A stretch of DNA of 11,355 nucleotides from Candidatus Adiutrix sp. (GTDB taxonomy: Bacteria; Desulfobacterota; Desulfarculia; Adiutricales; Adiutricaceae), in the NCBI GenBank assembly GCA_031285975.1, contig JAITVE010000364.1, positions 1 through 11,355 of the forward strand, written 5' to 3'. Below, piece by piece: positions 1 to 7,539 of the stretch. The notes under the pieces were generated by a model. That model did no database searches, was not told the origin of the DNA, and saw nothing but the letters and a program-made list of their open reading frames with translations. The first letter of the stretch is position 1, and every line of letters starts with the position of its first letter. Position numbers and translations under genes: made by a program.

Positions 1-1
1 C

Positions 2-739
2 GGGCAGGATCTGATCTTTCCCCACCATGAAAACGAACTGGCCCAATCCGGGGCCCTGGATCGGCCCATGGCCCGCTTCTGGACCCACAACGGCTTTGTT
101 CGGCTCAACAACGAAAAAATGTCCAAATCCCTGGGCAACTTCTTCACCGTCAAGAACGTGCTGGAAAGCTTTGACGGCGAGGTGCTGCGCTTCCTGTTGA
201 TTTCCAAGCACTATCGCGGGCCGCTGGACTTTTCTGACGAAGCCTTGAAGGAAGCCGGCAAGGCCCTGGAGCGCGTCTACCGGGCCCTGGCCGCCGCCGA
301 GGAGGCCATGGGCGAGAACGAGGCCCTGGCTTTCAGGATGAATCTCGTCCAGGAATACCGCGACAAATTCGGCGAGGCCATGGACGACGACCTGAACACC
401 GCCCGCGCCCTGGGCGTGGTTTTCGACCTGGTGCGGGCCCTGAACAAAGCCGCCTCCGCCGGAGAATTGGAAGAAACCGCCGCTTATTACGCCGGGCTGA
501 AGCTCATGGGCGAGGAACTGGGCCTGTGGCAGCGCGAGCCCCGGGAATTTTTCGCGGCGGTGGAGTCGCGCCACGCCAGCGAAATGAGCGCGGACGACAT
601 TGAAAAAATGATCGCCGCCCGCGCCGCCGCCCGCGCCGCCAAAGACTGGGCCGAGGCCGACCGCATCCGCAACGCCTTGCTGGACAAGGGCGTGGTGCTG
701 GAAGACAAGGCCGGGGCCACCACCTGGAAACACGCCTGA
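2..739 (+). CDS. cysS: Cysteinyl-tRNA synthetase, 3' part (5' end outside window)
   Basis: Attaches cysteine to tRNA-Cys in the cytoplasm using ATP (class I aminoacyl-tRNA synthetase). The reading frame is open from base 2, so the gene enters the window already in progress and 245 C-terminal residues are visible. The first visible residues are [14 protein letters not shown], the family's zinc-ligand region (HHENE). The class I signature KMSKS lies at bases 116-130. Next come a helical DALR-type tRNA-binding region ([22 protein letters not shown]) and the usual C-terminal segment with alternating Ala/Arg helices and the ending [15 protein letters not shown]. The ATG at 68 is internal and not the start, because conserved residues precede it in frame. 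The HIGH motif and the first half of the enzyme are not visible. The stop TGA is 22 bases before uvrB, so the two are probably co-transcribed. Confidence 0.97.
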   Translation, partial: GQDLIFPHHENELAQSGALDRPMARFWTHNGFVRLNNEKMSKSLGNFFTVKNVLESFDGEVLRFLLISKHYRGPLDFSDEALKEAGKALERVYRALAAAEEAMGENEALAFRMNLVQEYRDKFGEAMDDDLNTARALGVVFDLVRALNKAASAGELEETAAYYAGLKLMGEELGLWQREPREFFAAVESRHASEMSADDIEKMIAARAAARAAKDWAEADRIRNALLDKGVVLEDKAGATTWKHA

Positions 740-761
740 GCCGGGCGCGGAGGCTGACGAC

Positions 762-2836
<2,075 letters not shown>

Positions 2837-2840
<4 letters not shown>

Positions 2841-3235
2841 GGCGTTTCGTAAATGAGATGTCGTGGTGCAAACTGGCACCACGTGTAAATCTCTTTAGGA
2901 TCAAAACCAGGGCATGAAGCCGTTTCATTTTTGGGGAAGGCTATGGGGCTTCCTGTGATATCATTAAAGGTATCATTGTAGTAATAATAGATTTTGTCTT
3001 CCCCATATATCCAAAGCGGTTCAGAGCCGCCGCCTGACATTGTCGGTCGAAACGTAAAGATGGAGCTTTGGTCAGGGATATAGTAATATGGCTCAAGCGC
3101 GACAACGAATAGATTGTATGTAAAGCGGGGAAATATCAATGCCGACGTTATCGGCAGCGCAATTAATAACACGCAGCCAATGACAGCGTAGAGCAGGAAT
3201 TTTTTCAGCTTTGATTTCTTACGTTTAGCTGCCAT
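2837..3235 (-). CDS. Small membrane-anchored protein of unknown function
   Basis: I cannot assign a function. The protein has 132 residues from the ATG at 3235, or 136 from an in-frame GTG at 3247; neither start has a convincing ribosome binding site. It opens with a lysine-rich stretch (KRKKSKLKK) and one hydrophobic helix (about residues 13-35 from the ATG), so it is probably a single-pass inner-membrane protein with the C-terminal part outside by the positive-inside rule. The rest is aromatic-rich, with a conserved-looking core [13 protein letters not shown] and a later two-cysteine segment [13 protein letters not shown] that could form a disulfide in the periplasm. I have a vague memory of similar GED/YYYY hypothetical proteins in proteobacteria but no name. 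Base composition is more AT-rich than uvrB. Its stop codon overlaps that of uvrB (TTAG shared, tail to tail), and it lies about 90 bases downstream of mgtC on the same strand. Confidence 0.7.
2850..2897. terminator. Possible bidirectional terminator hairpin after uvrB
   Basis: A perfect 8-bp stem (CGTGGTGC 2862-2869 with GCACCACG 2876-2883) has a 6-base loop. It is extended by weaker outer pairing (TAAA/GAGAT with ATCTC/TTTA). It starts 10 bases after the uvrB stop, inside the 3' coding end of the convergent small gene. The U-tract on either strand is poor, so intrinsic termination is plausible but unproven. Confidence 0.35.
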
Positions 3236-3282
3236 AGCATCGCCCACGGATAGAGTATCCCCGCGTCCTGTATATCCCGCTT

Positions 3283-3327
3283 AGGAACAGTTCAGGGAAA
3301 CGTACAAATTGTTCATGAACTGTTCCT
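3283..3327. repeat. Inverted repeat with nested GAAC/GTTC palindromes
   Basis: Arms AGGAACAGTTCA (3283-3294) and TGAACTGTTCCT (3316-3327) are perfect 12-bp complements with a 21-base spacer. Each arm is itself nearly palindromic (GAAC-N-GTTC), and the right arm abuts GTTCATGAAC (3311-3320), a perfect 10-bp palindrome. It sits at the mgtC stop codon and before the small membrane-protein gene on the minus strand. There is no T-run, so it does not look like a normal intrinsic terminator. An operator or RNA processing hairpin is possible. Confidence 0.55.
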
Positions 3328-3767
3328 TATCCATCGTCATTGCTCCGCGTCCGCGACCGCCGTTTCAAGTGGGGGATGCGGGGCGTCAGGGCGACCACGA
3401 GGGTCACCATCAGGCCGACGACGTGGTAGTTAAAACCGTACGCCATGCCGATGGAGGCCGCAACCCACAGGCTGGCCGCCGTGGTCAGGTTCCTGACATT
3501 GCCGCCGTCTTTCAAAATCAGGCCCGCCCCCAGAAAACCTATGCCCGTGACCACCTGGGCGGCGATTCTCGACTTTGAGGCGGGGTCAACCACCGACGAC
3601 AAAAAGGTGAAAACCATCGCCCCGGTAATCACCAGCACATGGGTGCTGATGCCCGCGTCTTTCATCCGCGATTCCCGTTCGGCCCCGATAATAATGCCGG
3701 AAAACAGGCAGAGCGCCAGGTCGATAGCAAAATTAATCTCGGCTTGTTCAAAAAAAATGACGTTCAT
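3327..3767 (-). CDS. MgtC/SapB-family inner-membrane protein
   Basis: Member of the MgtC/SapB/YhiD family of small membrane proteins. Some members help bacteria survive low magnesium, acid or life in macrophages, and Salmonella MgtC affects the F1Fo ATPase; the precise activity of short members is unknown. It has 146 residues, matching the membrane domain only and lacking the C-terminal ACT-like domain of longer MgtC proteins. Visible family motifs: GAERESR (28-34), the STHVLVITGA segment (41-50), GIGFLGAGLIL (75-85) and LTTAASLWVAASIG (94-107), with about four hydrophobic helices and a basic C-terminal tail. The ATG start lacks a strong Shine-Dalgarno sequence and lies only 5 bases after the microORF stop, suggesting translational coupling. 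It is more GC-rich than the TIR gene. The family assignment is firm; the physiological role is not. Confidence 0.93.
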   Translation of the reverse strand: MNVIFFEQAEINFAIDLALCLFSGIIIGAERESRMKDAGISTHVLVITGAMVFTFLSSVVDPASKSRIAAQVVTGIGFLGAGLILKDGGNVRNLTTAASLWVAASIGMAYGFNYHVVGLMVTLVVALTPRIPHLKRRSRTRSNDDG

Positions 3768-3772
3768 ATCCG

Positions 3773-3919
3773 TTACCGTGAAGCCTTCGGGGAAAGCTGT
3801 TCTTTCTCTTTTTTTGTCTTTTCATCCTGGCGCGGTTTGTCCACAGCAACCAGGCAGGAGTTATCGAAGCGGCGCATGGTGGCCTCATCAACACAGCCGC
3901 TTTTGTACTTTTTCTTCAT
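3773..3919 (-). pseudogene. 48-residue microORF resembling a truncated HTH antitoxin N-terminus
   Basis: An ATG-to-TAA frame fills the gap between the TIR gene and mgtC, with 5-base spacers on both sides. It opens with MKKKYKSG, followed by VDEATMRRFDNSCL. This resembles, from memory, the N-terminal region of a family of small XRE-type regulators and antitoxins that start with a KYKS motif and later carry (V/I)D..TMR.FD..CL before their helix-turn-helix. Here about 18 residues between the two motifs appear missing. The helix-turn-helix is absent, replaced by a lysine- and glutamate-rich tail (DEKTKKEKEQLSPKASR). The most economical reading is a decayed or internally deleted regulator; a real small protein remains possible because the spacing is so tidy. 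There is no strong ribosome binding site, and no toxin partner of the RelE/HigB type is visible nearby. Confidence 0.5.
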
Positions 3920-3924
3920 GGCCG

Positions 3925-5169
3925 CTAAAATCTTTTCTCTGATAACAATTTTGAAAAATCAGCACATAGCAAATCATCAATTAAGTTATAGGGTATGATT
4001 ACTTCGGGCATACCTGCTGAATATGGCCCCACCTGATATAGCTGGAACCAAACATGTAGCCCATCGCTATCAAAGTAAAAAGTGTCAAAATCATCCCATG
4101 CCGAAGCTCCATTTTCAAATGGCTCAGTTAAAAAATCACCGTCAGCGGCTTGCTTTAGTTGCTGAATAATATACTCACGAATTAATGGAAATGCACCGCC
4201 GTCTGAAGAATAGTCACGACCGAGTAATTTATTAAGCACATTTCCACCAACAGTATCAAAACGACCTTCAGTATTCACAAATAACTCTTGAATTGATTCA
4301 ATACGCATTATTGGTGACAAGGTAAAATTGAAACATTCAAGCCCACGCATCCCGTGCGCGGCTCCCGCAAAATAACTACCCCAACTATATATAACCGATA
4401 AAATGGCTCCATTGGTTTTGATTTCACTTAAATGGAAATTGTATTCAGAACCATGATGGAAGTTTGAAGGAGAGTTGTATTGATATGAGGACTTTCTAAA
4501 CCAAAGCTTTCGTTCCACTATATTTGAATTTAAAATATCACTTATATCACTAATCTCCTTTATAGAATCTGATCTTAAAAACAGTTTATCACCTGAAAAG
4601 TCACAAGTTGAATCATTATCGCCATTGTTGATGTTGGCGCATGGCTTTTTTACAGTTTCTATTTTATAGCTGATATCGAACTGTGGGTTTATTCTTTGGA
4701 AAGATGGACTTGATTCCTTAATAGGAAAAGGGGCGTCTGATTCTTTAATTAATTCATTTATCCCATTCAATAATTGCACTTTGCTGTCTGGGTCAGAAGC
4801 GTTGATTTCCTGCAAATGTGCGAAGTCTCGATGCCGCTCTGTGTCATCGCTTAATCTAACAGGTATCACGCATGTCTCTCCTACAGGAAGCTTTTCTAGT
4901 TTTTTTATCGCTCTTTTGAGTTCCGATTGAAATTCTCCGGTTTTGGTATGCGCATAATGCGAAAAAAATACAACAATAAGAGCCGATTTTTCAAATTCGG
5001 TTTCTGTAAGATATTTCCAGTCTTGGCCTGGCTTTATTTTTTTAATATCCATCCAAGTGTTTATTCCATTGTCTTTTAAATAATCGTGATATGGCAAAAC
5101 CAGATCTTTATCTTCTCGAACATAAGAGATAAACACTTGCTTGGCAATTTTCGGTTTAGGTTCAGTCAT
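3925..5169 (-). CDS. TIR-domain protein with RsiV-like DUF4163/DUF3298 C-terminus
   Basis: Protein of 414 residues without a signal peptide or membrane helix, so probably cytosolic. Residues 10-145 form a bacterial TIR domain: FISYVREDK (13-21), WMDIKKIKPGQDW (39-51), strand LIVVFFS (64-70), then TGEFQSELKRA with putative catalytic Glu83, and IPVRL (102-106). Many bacterial TIRs with this glutamate cleave NAD+. Residues about 165-400 match the PdaC/RsiV pattern: ILSVIYSW.SYFAGAAHG (256-273), FNFTLSP (280-286), then FYFDSDGLHVWFQL and YSAGMPEVIIPY (364-394). In Bacillus RsiV this domain is outside the cell and binds lysozyme; here it is joined to a TIR effector. The start is supported by GAGGAG, 9 bases upstream, overlapping the TPR gene stop. 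The gene is strikingly AT-rich against GC-rich neighbours, indicating transfer. The TIR call is very sure, DUF3298 sure, and a defence role is inference. Confidence 0.93.
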   Translation of the reverse strand: MTEPKPKIAKQVFISYVREDKDLVLPYHDYLKDNGINTWMDIKKIKPGQDWKYLTETEFEKSALIVVFFSHYAHTKTGEFQSELKRAIKKLEKLPVGETCVIPVRLSDDTERHRDFAHLQEINASDPDSKVQLLNGINELIKESDAPFPIKESSPSFQRINPQFDISYKIETVKKPCANINNGDNDSTCDFSGDKLFLRSDSIKEISDISDILNSNIVERKLWFRKSSYQYNSPSNFHHGSEYNFHLSEIKTNGAILSVIYSWGSYFAGAAHGMRGLECFNFTLSPIMRIESIQELFVNTEGRFDTVGGNVLNKLLGRDYSSDGGAFPLIREYIIQQLKQAADGDFLTEPFENGASAWDDFDTFYFDSDGLHVWFQLYQVGPYSAGMPEVIIPYNLIDDLLCADFSKLLSEKRF

Positions 5170-5182
5170 TTTTAAGAACTCC

Positions 5183-5713
5183 TCACTCCCCGTCCGGCAA
5201 TTTCGGCGACACCGGCTCCAGGCCTGCCAGCGGGGGGAGCTGCACCCCGGCTTCCTGCATCCGCTGCTTGAGTAAGGTCAGGCTGGTTTCGTAGGACTCG
5301 CGGGTGGGGTCAAGCTGGGTGGCCTTGGCCAGGTCGGCATAGGCTTCCACATATTTGTTCTGCTGCTCATAGACCCGGCCGCGAAAATAATGGGCCTGGG
5401 GATAGCCTGGCCACTGCCTGAGGGCCCGGGTGAAGTCCAAAATCGCTTCGTTATGCTGTTTGGCGTCGCGCTTGGCCTCGCCGCGCAACAGGTAGCTCAC
5501 GGCCCGCTCCCGCCGGGTCAGGCCCCGGCGCTGGATGATTTTGGTGTAGCCTTTGATGGCTTCGTCATAATCGCCTTTGCGGTGCGCCACATAGGCTTCC
5601 TCCACCAGGGCAATGGGCGTGGTGCCGGGCGTTTCTTCCTGGGCCCGGGCCGGGCCGTCCAGGGCTATCAACAGGGCCAGGCTCATCGCGGCGGTTTGCC
5701 ATAATTTCGTCAT
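5183..5713 (-). CDS. Exported tetratricopeptide-repeat protein
   Basis: Protein of 176 residues starting at the ATG at 5713, supported by a GAGG sequence 6 bases upstream that overlaps the stop of the preceding permease gene. Residues 1-24 form a typical Sec signal peptide with hydrophobic core AAMSLALLIAL and likely cleavage after ARA, so the mature protein is periplasmic. Three TPR units follow: about 36-65 (AYVAHRKGDYDEAIKGYTKI), 70-102 (LLRGEAKRDAKQHNEAILDFTRA) and 104-137 (AHYFRGRVYEQQNKYVEAYADLAKA). A proline-rich tail ends the protein. TPR repeats mediate protein contacts; no partner or enzymatic function can be inferred. The same frame stays open far upstream to 6658, but that extension lies under the permease gene in another frame and is not real. 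The gap to the permease is 8 bases and to the TIR gene 13 bases. Confidence 0.92.
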   Translation of the reverse strand: MTKLWQTAAMSLALLIALDGPARAQEETPGTTPIALVEEAYVAHRKGDYDEAIKGYTKIIQRRGLTRRERAVSYLLRGEAKRDAKQHNEAILDFTRALRQWPGYPQAHYFRGRVYEQQNKYVEAYADLAKATQLDPTRESYETSLTLLKQRMQEAGVQLPPLAGLEPVSPKLPDGE

Positions 5714-5721
5714 AATCCACC

Positions 5722-6687
5722 TCACTCCAAAGGCAGCGCCGCCAAAATCAGCATATAGGCGGGCACGGTCACCAGCATGGCCAGGGTGCTCAGGGAGGCC
5801 ACCACCGAAGCGTAGCGCACGTCCGTGCCGTAATAGCCGGACAGAAGCGCGATGCTGGAAACCATCGGCAGGGACGACTGGATGATGAACACCTTGGCCA
5901 TCAGCGGCGGCAGCGGGAACAGGCTTATCAGGCCATAGATGACTATGGGGCTGAGGGTGAAGCGGCCAATCAGCAGGGCCAGCACGTCCCGGTCGGGCTT
6001 CAGTTCCTTCAGCTTCACCGAGGCCAGGGCAATGCCGATGAAAATAATGGCCAGCGGCGTGGTCAGGCCGCCAATGTAGGCGCAGGCGGTCATGATGAAA
6101 TTCGGGGGTCGCCAACTGAGCAGCACCAGGGCGAGCCCGCAGAGAAAACCCATCAGCGGCGGTGAAAATATCCGCCTGAAAGTGGCCAGGCTGAGTATCT
6201 TTTCCGGCCGCCGCCCGCCTTCCCCGCCGAGGCTGAGGCAGTAATTGCCCACCGACCAGAAGAAGGTGGTGTTGCCGAAAAAATAGAGGAGCACATAGGG
6301 CAGCGCGTCGGGCCCGAAGAGGGCCACATTGACCGGCAGGCCAATAAAAATAGTGTTGGAAGTCGGCACCCCGACGCAGAACGCGCCCCAGCGGTTTTCG
6401 GGTATTTTCAACAATTTGGCCAGCGGCAGGGCCAGCAGAAAAACAATGACCACGGAGGTTATGGGCACCAGCGACCCGTAAATAAGGTGCACCAGCTGGT
6501 CGCGGTTGAACGTGGACAGGATGTTGGCGAAAAGATAGGGCGGCAGGGTAATCATCGTCACCAGCCGGGGCAGCAGGGCCTTGGTCTCCGGGCTGAACCA
6601 GCCCCGCCGGGCCAGCACATAGCCCACCAGCCCGATTAAAAACAGGCTCAAAACGCACTCAATGGCTTGCTGGATAACGGCGCTCAT
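5722..6687 (-). CDS. AEC-family transporter (auxin efflux carrier-like permease)
   Basis: Inner-membrane secondary transporter of 321 residues, the usual length of the AEC family, whose bacterial members include malonate or malate permeases; the substrate here is unknown. About ten hydrophobic segments alternate through the chain, with two halves separated by a charged loop near 155-172 (GGEGGRRPEKILSLATFRR). The first half carries the family signature around VPTSNTIFIGLPV (107-119). The second half has GGLTTPLAIIFIGIALA (206-222) and SSLPMVSSIALLSGYYG (271-287), the matching repeat motif. Start ATG and the stop TGA of the HU-like gene overlap as ATGA, which indicates translational coupling. 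Downstream it runs into the TPR gene after 8 bases. Composition is GC-rich like the housekeeping genes. Family call firm; transport direction and ligand not visible. Confidence 0.93.
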   Translation of the reverse strand: MSAVIQQAIECVLSLFLIGLVGYVLARRGWFSPETKALLPRLVTMITLPPYLFANILSTFNRDQLVHLIYGSLVPITSVVIVFLLALPLAKLLKIPENRWGAFCVGVPTSNTIFIGLPVNVALFGPDALPYVLLYFFGNTTFFWSVGNYCLSLGGEGGRRPEKILSLATFRRIFSPPLMGFLCGLALVLLSWRPPNFIMTACAYIGGLTTPLAIIFIGIALASVKLKELKPDRDVLALLIGRFTLSPIVIYGLISLFPLPPLMAKVFIIQSSLPMVSSIALLSGYYGTDVRYASVVASLSTLAMLVTVPAYMLILAALPLE

Positions 6688-6983
6688 TGCTGCTCTTCCC
6701 GGCGGCCTTCCCGCCCGTTCAGTCGGGCCAAAAGCCCGGGCGCGGGACGGAAAATCAGCCCCAGCCGTTTAACCCCGCCCCGGTAGCGCCGAGGCGTGAA
6801 CCGCCCGAACCCCCGCAGCGCCACCGGCCGCCCCTCAGCCAAAGCCCCGGCCAGCCCTTCAATAATTTCACGAATCCCCGCCTGCACTAATTCCAGCGGA
6901 AACGACGGCTGAAGCCGCCGCATTCGGCCAGCCAAACTGCGCCGGGTCAGTACGGGTAAACGTTCGGTAGTTGCGGCGGCCAT
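6684..6983 (-). CDS. HU/IHF-family DNA-binding protein with shortened beta-arm
   Basis: Small basic nucleoid-type protein of 99 residues. N-terminal helices LTRRSLAGRM and a VQAGIREIIEGLAGALAEG segment lead to the family hallmark VALRGFGRF (54-62) and the closing FRPAPGLLARLN (78-89). In ordinary HU or IHF about 29 residues separate the GFGxF motif from the closing phenylalanine region, including the DNA-intercalating RNPxTG arm. Here only about 16 residues (TPRRYRGGVKRLGLIF) are present and no RNP motif is seen, so the arm is cut short. It may therefore bind DNA without strong bending, or be a dedicated regulator. The start ATG has AGGAG at 6989-6993, 5 bases upstream. It is the first gene after a good promoter and overlaps the AEC gene by ATGA. 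The family call is good; the function of a short-arm form is inferred. Confidence 0.85.
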   Translation of the reverse strand: MAAATTERLPVLTRRSLAGRMRRLQPSFPLELVQAGIREIIEGLAGALAEGRPVALRGFGRFTPRRYRGGVKRLGLIFRPAPGLLARLNGREGRREEQQ

Positions 6984-6994
6984 GAATACTCCTG

Positions 6995-7010
6995 CATTAC
7001 GCCTGTAATG
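6995..7010. promoter_or_regulatory. Short inverted repeat at the start of the HU-operon transcript
   Basis: CATTAC (6995-7000) and GTAATG (7005-7010) form a perfect 6-bp inverted repeat around GCCT. It lies just downstream of the predicted -10 box, where transcription would begin, and directly before the Shine-Dalgarno of the HU-like gene. It could be an operator or a 5' leader hairpin. Confidence 0.35.
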
Positions 7011-7016
7011 GCACCA

Positions 7017-7045
7017 AGTATAGCCCTATCCATTGATAAAGACAA
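7017..7045 (-). promoter_or_regulatory. Sigma-70-type promoter for the HU-AEC-TPR-TIR run
   Basis: On the minus strand TTGTCT (-35, 7045-7040) and TATACT (-10, 7022-7017) are separated by exactly 17 bases. Transcription would start near 7010 and give a leader of about 27 bases before the HU-like gene. No comparable promoter was seen between the following genes, which supports a single transcript. Confidence 0.6.
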
Positions 7046-7150
7046 GAAGCAGGCGCAAAGCTTTTTTAATGGGAGAAGACGGCGGCGGTTCGGGGACGTG
7101 GGCACAGAAGAGCGCGGCGACGGACTTGGCCGGGCAAACCATACGCTCCT

Positions 7151-7182
7151 GGAAATGGATTCCTGCCTCCGCAGGAATGACG
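7151..7182. repeat. Short palindromic repeat, copy 1
   Basis: GGAAATGG precedes a perfect 8-bp hairpin ATTCCTGC-CTCC-GCAGGAAT (7159-7178) followed by GACG. It is the first of three related units in this gap. This class of extragenic palindrome (ATTCC...GGAATGACG) is widely scattered in proteobacterial genomes and is often mistranslated as short proteins containing VIPAKAGIH-like strings. Confidence 0.8.
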
Positions 7183-7222
7183 GGGCGGCGGCAGGCGGAG
7201 TGTGCCGACAAGTTGCGCCACT

Positions 7223-7254
7223 GGAAATGGATACCGGCTTTCGCCGGTATGACG
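7223..7254. repeat. Short palindromic repeat, copy 2
   Basis: The same GGAAATGG flank leads into hairpin ATACCGGC-TTTC-GCCGGTAT (7231-7250) and GACG. The stem sequence differs from copy 1 but pairing is fully kept, meaning compensatory changes on both sides of the stem. Confidence 0.8.
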
Positions 7255-7294
7255 AGGTGGGGGTACGCAGTGCGGCGATAAACACGAAGAGAAA

Positions 7295-7325
7295 GGCATG
7301 GGCCCCGGCCTTCGCCGGGGTGACG
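7295..7325. repeat. Short palindromic repeat, copy 3 (diverged)
   Basis: GGCATGGG precedes hairpin CCCCGGC-CTTC-GCCGGGG (7303-7320), followed by TGACG. The loop and the TGACG tail match the other copies, while the stem and the flank have diverged. Confidence 0.7.
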
Positions 7326-7348
7326 GCGGGGCGCTCCACACCGCCACC

Positions 7349-7392
7349 GCAACGCCACTTGTCCGCAGCGTTCAGCCGAGTTGTGGCGTTGC
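7349..7392. repeat. 10-bp inverted repeat with 24-base spacer
   Basis: GCAACGCCAC (7349-7358) and GTGGCGTTGC (7383-7392) are perfect complements. The spacer shows no clear structure of its own. It lies between the short palindromic repeats and the GC-rich hairpin composite; no function is visible. Confidence 0.5.
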
Positions 7393-7420
7393 TGTACGGT
7401 CGTCACTGATTGCTAACCGC

Positions 7421-7520
7421 GCCCCTCTTGGGGTCCAGGGGGTATCCCCCTGGCGCACGGAGAGTCCAGAGAGGGGCTCGCGTAAGCCCCTCTCTGGCGG
7501 GGCTTGGGGCAAAGCCCCAT
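7421..7520. repeat. Composite of three strong GC-rich hairpins
   Basis: Three consecutive stem-loops lie just downstream of ahcY: CCAGGGGG-TAT-CCCCCTGG (7435-7453); a perfect 13-bp stem CCAGAGAGGGGCT with AGCCCCTCTCTGG around CGCGTA (7466-7497); and GGGGCTT/AAGCCCC (7499-7518), which can also fold as GGGGC-AAA-GCCCC. No T-run follows on the minus strand, so none is a textbook terminator, although the set could end or stabilise the ahcY transcript. The wording resembles dispersed intergenic elements I recall from Desulfovibrio-like genomes. That memory is not checked here. Confidence 0.65.
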
Positions 7521-7539
7521 ACTTTTCTAGAATCTTTGC

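Noticed and set aside
3309..3998. Plus-strand open frames across the mgtC region
   Set aside because: They are antisense to mgtC and the microORF, and lack domain similarity; mgtC has clear family motifs.
5714..6658. Long N-terminal extension of the TPR protein frame
   Set aside because: The extension lies under the AEC permease in another frame and is Pro/Arg/Ala-rich. The ATG at 5713 gives a proper signal peptide and ribosome binding site.
7151..7325. CRISPR array
   Set aside because: Three units with changing stems and long-range homology only in flanks and loops are not identical direct repeats, and no cas gene is present.
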